Source of the DNA: Neosynechococcus sphagnicola sy1
GTDB lineage: Bacteria; Cyanobacteriota; Cyanobacteriia; Neosynechococcales; Neosynechococcaceae
Direction of reading: 5' to 3'
NCBI RefSeq assembly: GCF_000775285.1
Contig: NZ_JJML01000003.1
Coordinates: 62,635-126,634, forward strand
DNA: 64,000 nt
Shown: piece after piece, positions 10,219-18,006 of the stretch
How the letters are laid out: the number at the start of each line of letters is the position of its first letter
How positions within the stretch are numbered: position 1 is the stretch's first letter
The notes under the pieces: generated by a model
Seen by the model: the letters and a program-made list of their open reading frames with translations, nothing else
Database searches by the model: none
What the model was told of the DNA's origin: nothing
Translations under genes and position numbers: made by a program

Positions 10219-11847
10219 CTATCTGACTGCAAAGCGCTGTAGCAACTCAGACAACATCGCGTAGTCTTTTTCATTCAGTTGCAGCCGACCATTTTCAATA
10301 TCACGAATCCAACTTTGGCTCTTGCCAACCCTATCTGCCAGCACTCTCTGACTCAGTTGGAGTTTTTTTCTGGCTGCGGCAATTTGTGGCCCGGAAAGCA
10401 ACGATGTGGATTGGTGGTGTTTGCGCTCTTGTTTTCTGTATTCTTCTGATGTTTTTTTAGCTATTTTGGGTGACTGCTGTGCCCAATCGTCTGGAATTTC
10501 AAATTTCAGCAAACGAGCATTCATCAGCCGCTGCCACTTGTTACGGGGAGCGGCATCCGTTAAGCGGTGATCACGGCTACCATCGCTCGTCCAAAACTCT
10601 AAAGCAGCCTCGGCATCGTCTGGTAAGTCTGCTAGCTTTACCCATAGGGGCTGAATTTCAAGTGGATAGGTTAATGGATCAAAAATAGGTTGGATCTGGT
10701 AGCGGTTTAGCACTTCGAGATCACTTTCAAACGATCGCACCAACCGTTTGCGCTCTTCTCGTTGGGAGCCTGCTTTGAGCAGTCGTTCTTCGCCATAAGC
10801 AATCCGCATCAGTGTCGGTACAGTGATCCGTTGTTCAGTGCCCATGCGAGTTTTGAATAGGAGCCACAGCATAATCCGAGCAACCCCTTCATGTTGCTGC
10901 CAGATGCTCATCACATTCATCAACAGCGATTTGGGCAAGGTGCCGTACTGATAAAACGTGGTTCCTTCTTTGGCACCCTGTCGATTGAGAAAGAACTGGG
11001 CCCACTGTCCCGCCTTGACTGTAAAGGTCAATCCAGTCAAGTGCTTACACCCTAGATCATCCTCTTGAAAGTGTTGGTGGGTGTTAATCAGGTGCCATAG
11101 ATGACTTTGAGGCACCGTGATCTTTCTGAATCTGCCCTGCGGTGCCCAGTCAACCGTTACCAATAGTTTGCAGGGTTGTTCAACCAGATCTTTGATCAAC
11201 GTTAGCTTTGCCAGTTTACTCAGGTCTTTGCGCTTGCTTAAGCCCAAATAGTCGGAAATTTCTTGATCGTTGACCGTAAAAGACTGCTCCCAAGGACGCT
11301 CCAGAGACGTTGCATAGGCAGCGTACATAAGATGTAGACATGCCGATCGTATATCCCAAGAGGCGATCGCGGTTTCAGCTGCTTTCACTTCTAAGACGGC
11401 AGGCGAGTCTGGAGTGCAGGTAGGAATACAGGTATCCGTCAGGCAAAGCGTGACCTCACCTCTACCGCCACTGACCTGCCGCCGATGACAGAGGTTACCC
11501 GACTCATCTGGCTGCCAGGGTAACGACTGTCGTTGTGCTAGCACATTACAAGCTTCCCAAACGACAATGGCAGATGCAAAGGGATGGGTTTTGCCATTGG
11601 AAAAGAGCCTAGGACTCGTATTCACTTTAGTATTAACCTTGCATCGACCTTTCTTTGCCTGTAATGGCACTGGCACATCGTTTAAACAGATCGAAGCACA
11701 TAACGGTTGCTCATAAAAACCTTCACAGTTATTGCACAACATCGGATCAATCCAAAGTTTTTCGCCCTCTTGCTTAATGGCAGCTGTAGGACACAATGGT
11801 ACGCAGTCATTACACTGAGTGCACAGGCTTGTAATGGTATAAGCCAT
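10219..11847 (-). CDS. cnfR: CnfR/PatB-like nitrogen fixation regulator, copy A (ferredoxin domain plus HTH)
   Basis: The 542-residue protein begins with an FdxN-like 2[4Fe-4S] domain: CTQCNDCVPLCP at about 9-20 and CNNCEGFYEQPLCASIC at about 38-54. A long middle region has no motif I can name. It ends with an XRE-type helix-turn-helix (about 485-540, LSQRVLADRVGKSQSWIRDIENGRLQ). This architecture is that of CnfR of Leptolyngbya boryana and PatB of Anabaena, the oxygen-sensitive activator of nif genes. A paralogue lies at 13968-15584. It is transcribed divergently from the ParB-like gene. The iron-sulfur clusters presumably limit its activity to low oxygen. Confidence 0.82.
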   Translation of the reverse strand: MAYTITSLCTQCNDCVPLCPTAAIKQEGEKLWIDPMLCNNCEGFYEQPLCASICLNDVPVPLQAKKGRCKVNTKVNTSPRLFSNGKTHPFASAIVVWEACNVLAQRQSLPWQPDESGNLCHRRQVSGGRGEVTLCLTDTCIPTCTPDSPAVLEVKAAETAIASWDIRSACLHLMYAAYATSLERPWEQSFTVNDQEISDYLGLSKRKDLSKLAKLTLIKDLVEQPCKLLVTVDWAPQGRFRKITVPQSHLWHLINTHQHFQEDDLGCKHLTGLTFTVKAGQWAQFFLNRQGAKEGTTFYQYGTLPKSLLMNVMSIWQQHEGVARIMLWLLFKTRMGTEQRITVPTLMRIAYGEERLLKAGSQREERKRLVRSFESDLEVLNRYQIQPIFDPLTYPLEIQPLWVKLADLPDDAEAALEFWTSDGSRDHRLTDAAPRNKWQRLMNARLLKFEIPDDWAQQSPKIAKKTSEEYRKQERKHHQSTSLLSGPQIAAARKKLQLSQRVLADRVGKSQSWIRDIENGRLQLNEKDYAMLSELLQRFAVR

Positions 11848-11910
11848 AGTTGTGTGTGATTACCTCAAAGTGAGCCGTGAACTTAAAGCTTTAGTCTCGT
11901 TATCTTTAGT

Positions 11911-11924
11911 GGATGTTTTAAAAG
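11911..11924. repeat. Solo 14-nt copy of the end sequence of the 50832-50976 element
   Basis: GGATGTTTTAAAAG matches the terminal inverted repeat of the small element after nifT. No partner end lies nearby, so it may be a scar or chance. Confidence 0.35.
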
Positions 11925-11946
11925 TCCGATTGCGGGTATCAAATTC

Positions 11947-11990
11947 TACCATTCCCCCTAAATTCCCTTGAGAAATTAGGGGGAATGGTA
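11947..11990. repeat. 15-bp inverted repeat (stem-loop) upstream of cnfR copy A
   Basis: TACCATTCCCCCTAA (11947-11961) and its exact reverse complement (11976-11990) flank a 14-nt loop. It lies about 100 bp upstream of the cnfR-like start. The CCCCCTAAATTCCC core is like short palindromic repeats scattered through many cyanobacterial genomes. It could also act in the leader of the gene. Confidence 0.6.
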
Positions 11991-12556
11991 ATTCAAAATC
12001 CCTCTGTTGATGGATGCTTTCAACTTCCCTCAGAGTCGGAAGCTAGGAGCGATCGCTGAGTACTTAGGATCAGAAATCTTATCTTTTCAAACCCCCTCTT
12101 AGTGTCGTTCCACCTGTTAGCTGCAAAATCTGTTGTGCTTGGTAGTTAAAATTACAGCTAAAAGGACAAAAACTGTCTGTGCAGGTCCTGAAAGCTTTGA
12201 TCAAATCACATTGCTGTATCATCAGAAACCGTGAAGCTGATCACATTCACTTGACTACATTGATTCTGGCGTTTCCTCAAATCTATAATTTACGTTTCTC
12301 TAATACTATTTCTAATCTAGAAATACATTTTATATTGTTCAGTAGAAGCTATTAAATGGTTTCTTAATAATTCCAAAATCGTCGAAAAGTTCGTTTTTAT
12401 TCTGGCTTTCTCTATAGACTTTATAGTTTTAATTCATACGTAATTTTTGTATTTATACCGGATCTCTGTGCAGCGTCATATTGAATTGGTACTAGATTAT
12501 TAATTAAACACTTTGTGTTTTTTTCACTAATGCCTCCATGGCCATCTTGTCTAGAT

Positions 12557-12591
12557 TGTGAGCAAGGATTTTTATGAAATTCTTGCTCACA
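12557..12591. repeat. Stem-loop (TGTGAGCAAG ... CTTGCTCACA)
   Basis: A 10-bp perfect stem extends to 13 bp with one G-T pair and closes a 9-nt loop. It lies in the divergent region between the cnfR-like and ParB-like genes, about 120 bp before the first nif-type promoter box. It lacks a proper T-tract. Its function is unknown. Confidence 0.5.
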
Positions 12592-12628
12592 GAATCTCTG
12601 ATCCTCACAACTAATTTTAGATCGCTAT

Positions 12629-12775
12629 ATGGATATAAATAAACTTTTTGAAATTGGCGATACCGATGGCAAAATTGCCTCTGTTCAACGGATGTGGAAG
12701 TTTCGCCAAAATGCTAGTCCCTGCACCCATAAAGACTCATCCCCATGTCAGAAAAAGCCTGTACCCTCCCCCTAA
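12629..12775 (+). CDS. Possible 48-codon small ORF overlapping the promoter module
   Basis: The frame starts MDINKLFEIGDTDGKIASVQRMWKF and ends at a TAA at 12773. It has a plausible protein-like first half, but its second half overlaps the periodic promoter boxes at 12714-12758. It could be the 5' remnant of a lost gene, with the promoter boxes falling inside it by chance. I do not recognise it. Confidence 0.2.
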   Translation: MDINKLFEIGDTDGKIASVQRMWKFRQNASPCTHKDSSPCQKKPVPSP

Positions 12776-12890
12776 CTTCTGCCTAAACTCACCGCATAGA
12801 ATGCTTTGAGCGGTTGAGTACATCGCTAATGGGTTTCACAGATTTATTGGCAATGAGAGGCGCTGACTGGTTTCAACCGTCTGATATAAG
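12703..12890 (+). promoter_or_regulatory. nif-type promoter module in front of the ParB-like gene
   Basis: Three related boxes (AATGCTAGTCCC, AAGACTCATCCCC, AAAGCCTGTACCC) have their reference C at 12714, 12736 and 12758, a 22-bp period. TTGAGTAC lies at 12814-12821, 63 bp past the last box. An extended -10 TGATATAAG is at 12882-12890, with TATAAG starting 64 bp after the end of TTGAGTAC. The same geometry is seen before nifB and nifP, so this gene is likely in the nif regulon. Confidence 0.7.
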
Positions 12891-12941
12891 CAGAGAAGTT
12901 ACATTCATGATTTAGTCTTATTCGGCTTGCTGGAGGCAGTC

Positions 12942-13856
12942 ATGGTGCAATCCCATGTTCGAGAAACAACAAATCGAGAGACTACGAATGTTGCTGAGTG
13001 GGTTTCACTGGTGTCGATCAAAACTCGTGAACAGCCGCGTCATTACTTTGACCCAGAGAAGCTAGAGCAGTTGGTGCAATCGATCGCACAGCATGGCATT
13101 TTAGAGCCGTTGCTGGTGCGCCCTTTGCAGACCAACCAATATGAGCTGGTGGCGGGCGAACGACGGTACCGGGCTGCGCTTAAACTCGGTCTGTCTGAGG
13201 TGCCAGTCGTTATTCGGCAATTGAATGATGAAGAAGCAATTCAATTAGCCTTAATTGAGAATCTACAGCGTGAAGATCTGAATCCGATCGAAGAAACAGA
13301 AGGCGTATTACAACTACTTGCTTTCAGGTTAAAGATGCCAGTGCAGGCAGTGCCAGCCTTGCTCTATCAACTGAAAAATGCACTTGAAAAGGGTGATGAG
13401 GATAGGAATAACGTTATTCTTAATAAGAAATTAGAGCAAGAGCGAGAAATTCAGTCTGTTTTTCAAACATTGGGACTGATGAGTTGGCTCTCTTTTACGT
13501 GTAATCGGCTACCGTTACTCAACTTGCCCAGCGAGATTTTGGATGCCATTCGCTGCGGTAAGATTGCCTACACAAAAGCGCTGGCGATCGCCCGCATCAA
13601 AGATAAAACTCAGCGCCAGACCTTACTTAAGCAAGCCATTGAAGATAATCTTTCCCTCAATCAAATTCGAGACTCGATTAAAGGAATCAAGCCAGAACTA
13701 GAGCTTCAATCCCCCAAAGCCATCGTGACAACTCTGCATCGACGGTTGTTGAAGGCGAAGTTATGGGAAGATCCTCAGCGGTGGACGCAGGCACAGGCAC
13801 TATTTTCTGAACTGGAAGCGTTGTTAGATCAAGCATCGCAGAACCCTTCACGGTAA
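12942..13856 (+). CDS. ParB/Spo0J-family protein between two cnfR-like genes
   Basis: The 304-residue protein has an N-terminal ParB/sulfiredoxin-like domain with the CTP-binding motif GERRYRAA (about 75-82) and ENLQREDLNPIEE (about 107-119). A central HTH region and a short C-terminal helix that may dimerise follow. ParB proteins bind DNA and slide as CTP clamps. No ParA partner is present. I chose ATG 12942 because GGAGG lies 5 bp before it. The upstream promoter module matches those of nifB and nifP. A role in nif transcription or nif-locus organisation is inference. It may instead be a stray partition gene. Confidence 0.8.
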   Translation: MVQSHVRETTNRETTNVAEWVSLVSIKTREQPRHYFDPEKLEQLVQSIAQHGILEPLLVRPLQTNQYELVAGERRYRAALKLGLSEVPVVIRQLNDEEAIQLALIENLQREDLNPIEETEGVLQLLAFRLKMPVQAVPALLYQLKNALEKGDEDRNNVILNKKLEQEREIQSVFQTLGLMSWLSFTCNRLPLLNLPSEILDAIRCGKIAYTKALAIARIKDKTQRQTLLKQAIEDNLSLNQIRDSIKGIKPELELQSPKAIVTTLHRRLLKAKLWEDPQRWTQAQALFSELEALLDQASQNPSR

Positions 13857-13967
13857 AGCAGGCAGAAGCTACAAGAGGGCTGCATTCTGGCTCCCGACTA
13901 CTAACTGCTCTCAAATGCTTGCTTTACACTTTTACCCAGCGTTGAAGAAAAGATGGGGGTGAGGACG

Positions 13968-15584
13968 TTATGGATTCACACCCAATACTTTGGATAGAAG
14001 CTGTTGCTCTTTGAACCCAACCTGGAGGCGACCACTTTCAATATCACGCACCCAACTTTGACTTTTGCCAACATGGGTTGCCAAATCTCGCTGGCTAATT
14101 TGCAGATTTTTTCTAGCCGTAATAATCTGTTGAGCCGAAAGGGGCGATCGCGGCTGCATCGGTTCCTTGCGTTGAGCTTGGCGTAGCTTCCTTTGCATGG
14201 TTTGGGTCGCCTGGGTGGTCTGGCTCTCCCACCCATCAGGCAGCTCAAAACATAAAAGCCGTGCGTGCAGCAACCGCTTCCATTTATCACGCGGAGCCGC
14301 ATCAGTCAAACGGTTATGGTTGCTGCCATCATTCGTCCAAAATTCTAGGGCAGCTTCAGCATCATCGGGGAGGTCTGCCAGTTTTGCCCACAACGGTTGA
14401 ATGTCGGTCGGGTAGGTGATGGGATCAAAGACTGGCTTCAGTCCATAGTGATTGAGCACTTCCAGATCGCTCTCGAACGATCGCAGCAATCGTTTGCGCT
14501 CCTCTCGTTGAGTTGCCGCCAGAAACATCTTGGCTTCTCCATAGGCAATCCGCATCAGCGTTGGGATGGTCAAGCGTTGTTCACCCCCCATTTTGGTTTT
14601 GAACAAGAGCCATAGCAACATGCGACAGGCACCATCATGCTGCTGCCACAGGCTTGTCACGGTTTCTAGAAGGGATTGAGGCAAACTACTGTATTGGTAA
14701 AAGGCTGTACTTTCGCTGGCGCCCCGTCGATTGAGAAAGTATTGCGACCAAGCTCCGGCTTGAACTCGGAAGGTAAGTCCAGTCAGATGCTTGCAGCCTA
14801 GGTCATCTTCCTGAAAATGATGCTGAATGTCGAGCAAATGCCAGAGGCGGCTCTGTTTGAGCGAGAATCCTCGCACCTGCCCTTGTTGAAACCAGTGAAT
14901 GTCAAGTTGGAGCTTGCAAGGCTGCTGCACCAAGGCTTTGATTAAGGTCAACTTGGCAAGCTTGGTCAGGTCTTTGCGCTTTTCCAACCCTAAATAGGCT
15001 TCAATCTGACGATCGCTGATCACAAACTCCTGCTCCCAGGGTTGCTCTAAAGCCATCGCGTGAGCAGCATAAACCAGGTGCAGACAGGCGGCTCGTGCAT
15101 CCCAATTGGCAATTTCAGCCTGAGCCGCTGCGCTCCCCAGAGTCACGGGAGCGTCTGAGTCGAGGGCATCCGTGAGTCGGAATGCGATCGCGCCCCGTCC
15201 ACCGCTCACCTGCCGCTCGTAATAAAGTTTCCCCTCTGAATCACTTTTCCACGGCAGTGATTGGCGTTGTGCTAACACATTACACGCCTCCCATACAGCG
15301 ATCGCAGAGGCAAAGGGGTTACTTTTGCCATTGGCAAAGAGATTGGGACTAGGCAGCATCCGGATGGTCGTTTTGCAACGCCCTTTCTTTGCCTGTAAAG
15401 GCATGGGTGGCAGATCAATCGGACAAGCACTCACGCATTGGGGTGCCTCAGCATAGCCCTTACAGTCATTACATAACATTGGGTCAATCCAGAATCCCCC
15501 CTCCTCATGTTTAATGGCATCCTGGGGGCATTGGGGAACGCAATCTCCACACTGCGTACAGCGGTTTGTAATAGTATGTGCCAT
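13968..15584 (-). CDS. cnfR: CnfR/PatB-like nitrogen fixation regulator, copy B (ferredoxin domain plus HTH)
   Basis: The 538-residue protein has CTQCGDCVPQCP and CNDCKGYAEAPQCVSACP near the N-terminus (two [4Fe-4S] clusters) and an XRE-type HTH at the C-terminus (SQRDLATHVGKSQSWVRDIESGRLQ). It closely resembles copy A along its whole length. I placed the start at the ATG at 15584 (MAHTITNRCTQC), which aligns with copy A. The frame is open 27 codons further upstream without support. It converges with the ParB-like gene, ending 111 bp after it. Known family members activate nif promoters under low oxygen. Which copy does so here cannot be told from sequence. Confidence 0.82.
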   Translation of the reverse strand: MAHTITNRCTQCGDCVPQCPQDAIKHEEGGFWIDPMLCNDCKGYAEAPQCVSACPIDLPPMPLQAKKGRCKTTIRMLPSPNLFANGKSNPFASAIAVWEACNVLAQRQSLPWKSDSEGKLYYERQVSGGRGAIAFRLTDALDSDAPVTLGSAAAQAEIANWDARAACLHLVYAAHAMALEQPWEQEFVISDRQIEAYLGLEKRKDLTKLAKLTLIKALVQQPCKLQLDIHWFQQGQVRGFSLKQSRLWHLLDIQHHFQEDDLGCKHLTGLTFRVQAGAWSQYFLNRRGASESTAFYQYSSLPQSLLETVTSLWQQHDGACRMLLWLLFKTKMGGEQRLTIPTLMRIAYGEAKMFLAATQREERKRLLRSFESDLEVLNHYGLKPVFDPITYPTDIQPLWAKLADLPDDAEAALEFWTNDGSNHNRLTDAAPRDKWKRLLHARLLCFELPDGWESQTTQATQTMQRKLRQAQRKEPMQPRSPLSAQQIITARKNLQISQRDLATHVGKSQSWVRDIESGRLQVGFKEQQLLSKVLGVNP

Positions 15585-16219
15585 AGGGTTAACAGGGTGA
15601 AATATAAACTTGACTGAGTTCCCTTCCCAGTACATCACCTGAGATGGCTTAGAACGCGATCGCAAATGCCAAACGGTTGCCTTGATTCAGTAAGCAGCCT
15701 GATAAGTGAGCAAGAAGAATCAAACAACAACCTCAACCCACTTCGATCAACAGCTAATTAAATTCTTATTTGTAAGTAAAAATGCAGCCTAATTTTGTTC
15801 AGTGTAAGCGATTCAATACTTTCTTAAGATTGTCGCCCACAATATGTTCACTGCAAGCAGTTCTGGGTTCCATTCAGTAGCATTTGTTACCGCTGAAAAT
15901 GTTATCAATTCATCCTGTTTGAACTTGCTGTGAGTACTTTTAACCTGAATGCAACAGCGATTGTCACAGTCAGGACGCGACGGATAAAGCACCCTCTAGG
16001 ATATGCCCTAAAACAGTGGGAAAAGATAGTCCTATTGCTTAAAGGATGGAAAATAATTACTCTTTTTAGAGGTCTTGCCAAATACGGCTCCTAGAATCAG
16101 GCTTTTTCTTTATCCTTTACCTAAGTACTCTACCCTCAAAATATCCGATTAAAAATGAACCGTTTGATTGGTAGTTCAGTCTAGAGACTGAGGCGGTTCT
16201 TTACTATACAGGGCACTTC
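15585..16219. other. Gene-free stretch upstream of cnfR copy B and the efflux operon
   Basis: These 635 bp hold no supported gene. A GTGAGTAC occurs at 15929-15936 but has neither the 22-bp boxes nor a -10 at the expected distance, so I do not call it a nif-type promoter. The promoter of the minus-strand cnfR-like gene must lie here, but I could not identify it. Confidence 0.4.
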
Positions 16220-16347
16220 TATAGCAATCCGACCTAACTTACAAATAAAAAGATCAAATGAACTATAGGTTGAATTACCTGCAAGCATTCCTAAGCAAGG
16301 CTTTTGCAAATAGTTTTTATGAACTATTCATTTGCATTTCTATTCGG
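16220..16347 (+). repeat. Dispersed 128-bp repeat, copy 2
   Basis: It aligns with the reverse complement of 6172-6300 (about 80% identical by eye). It contains a hairpin built from AATAGTT and AACTATT. An atagcaatc sequence occurs at its start and again just beyond its end (about 16354), so it may be bounded by short direct repeats. It ends 18 bp before the efflux adaptor start codon. Confidence 0.8.
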
Positions 16348-16364
16348 ACTGCCATAGCAATCTT

Positions 16365-17834
16365 ATGACTCAGTTTGCTTCTTCCTTTCGATCTACGACC
16401 TTGGCTCTAGCCCATCCCATTCATCTCTTTTGGCGCACGAGATGGATGCTATTGGCCGGAGCGGTATTTACCCTCACTTCTAGCTGTGGCTTTTTGCCCA
16501 AAGAGGCTGCTGAAGCACAACAGCGGCGAAATGGCAACAGCCGCGATCAGGGATCGCCAACTGTTGATGTGGCGATCGCCCAAACAGAAGCCCTACGCCA
16601 ACCCAGAGAATATACGGGCACCACCCAACCCATACGGGAAATTTCCCTGCGATCCCAGGTGGAAGGACAGCTTTTAAAACTGAATGCCGATGTGGGCGAT
16701 CGCATCCAGTCAGGTCAAACTCTGGCTCAGGTAGATGATTCTTTCTTGGAAGCTGTTGTGATTTCTGCCGAAGCAGAACTCTCTGCTCGCCAAGCCGAAA
16801 TTGCTCGCCTGCAAACCCAGGTCAAAGAAGCAGAAACCCAGGTTCAACGTGCTAAGTTTCAACTGCAACAGGCAGAAACCGATGCCAAACGGTTTGAAAA
16901 CCTGGCACGAGATGGAGCAGGCACCCAACAACAGGCAGAACAAGCTCGCACCAATGCCCTATCGGCAAATGAGGTTTTGCGTTCCACAGTGGCACAGGTT
17001 ACCAGCCGCCAGCAAGAAATTGCCTCAGCTCAGGATCGTGTGATTGCCCAGCAAGCGGTGATTGCCCAAACTAAAGAACGTCAATCCTATGCTGTGCTGA
17101 GGTCACCCATCAGCGGATTTGTGGTGGCACGGGCTACAGAAGCAGGAAATTTGGTGCAGCCAGGAACCGAGTTGCTCAAATTGGGCGACTTCAGCAGTGC
17201 CAAAGTGATGGTGCAAGTTTCCGAATTGGAGCTATCCACGATTCGGGTTGGGCAATCAGTCCAAGTGCGGTTGGATGCCCAACCCAATCGCCAACTGATA
17301 GGCACCGTTGCCCGCATTTCTCCAGCCGCGAATCCCACTTCCCGATTAGTGCCTGTGGAAGTTACCATGCCTAATCCTACTGGACAAATTGGCAGTGGCT
17401 TGCTGGCGCGGGTTGTTTTCCAGAGCCGTGACGCACGCAACATTGTCGTGCCTATAGCAGCCTTGCCAGATCTCCAGAAACAACGGCGATCGCCTAATTC
17501 AGCCTCCTCATCTCAGACAAAACCAGACCCAGGTAAATCCCAGAGCAAGGATGCTACCCAGGGTGAAAATGGAGGGAACCGGTTCATTGGAGCGGACAAC
17601 TCCAACCAACCCGCAAAACCAGCCCGTAGCACCCTATTTGTGGTGACTGGCGAGGGCGACCAAGCAACGGTGCAATCGCGTTCTGTCATGTTGGGCAAAC
17701 AACTGGATGCTAAAGTCGAAATTTTGTCTGGCTTAAAACCGGGCGATCGCTACGTCGCTCGCAGCAGCCGTCCCCTCAAAGATGGCGAGAAAGTACGCCT
17801 TAGTATTCTTTCAGAGAAACCAGGAAATAAATAG
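16365..17834 (+). CDS. RND efflux periplasmic adaptor (HlyD/AcrA family membrane fusion protein)
   Basis: The 489-residue protein has an N-terminal hydrophobic segment ending in TLTSSC (Cys41, a weak lipobox), a lipoyl half-motif (LRSQVEGQLLKLNADVGDRIQSGQTLAQVD), a long coiled-coil hairpin (about 115-220), the second lipoyl half (YAVLRSPISGFVVARATEAGNLVQPG), a beta-barrel domain and a membrane-proximal domain with a Ser/Gln/Asn-rich insert. It would link the RND pump encoded 172 bp downstream to an outer-membrane channel. The frame is open to 16332, but that extension lies in the dispersed repeat, so I use ATG 16365. The substrate is unknown. Confidence 0.88.
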   Translation: MTQFASSFRSTTLALAHPIHLFWRTRWMLLAGAVFTLTSSCGFLPKEAAEAQQRRNGNSRDQGSPTVDVAIAQTEALRQPREYTGTTQPIREISLRSQVEGQLLKLNADVGDRIQSGQTLAQVDDSFLEAVVISAEAELSARQAEIARLQTQVKEAETQVQRAKFQLQQAETDAKRFENLARDGAGTQQQAEQARTNALSANEVLRSTVAQVTSRQQEIASAQDRVIAQQAVIAQTKERQSYAVLRSPISGFVVARATEAGNLVQPGTELLKLGDFSSAKVMVQVSELELSTIRVGQSVQVRLDAQPNRQLIGTVARISPAANPTSRLVPVEVTMPNPTGQIGSGLLARVVFQSRDARNIVVPIAALPDLQKQRRSPNSASSSQTKPDPGKSQSKDATQGENGGNRFIGADNSNQPAKPARSTLFVVTGEGDQATVQSRSVMLGKQLDAKVEILSGLKPGDRYVARSSRPLKDGEKVRLSILSEKPGNK

Positions 17835-18006
17835 AGAGTAGGCATCCATTACTACGGAGCAGGAGTCAGGAGTCACGGGGGTTGGTGCCAGAGGTCAGCC
17901 AAATCAAATCCTCCCTCCACCGTCACACGGAAACAAGCTACCCCTTCTCTCTCCTCACTCTATTGCTTCTGTTCAGCTCAGAGTCTAGCCCTCTCACTCC
18001 CCTGCT

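Noticed and set aside
12056-12063. CTGAGTAC upstream of the cnfR-like gene
   Set aside because: No 22-bp boxes and no -10 occur at the expected distances on either strand, so it is most likely chance.
15929-15936. GTGAGTAC upstream of the efflux operon
   Set aside because: It lacks the upstream boxes at about 63 bp and an extended -10 at about 64 bp.
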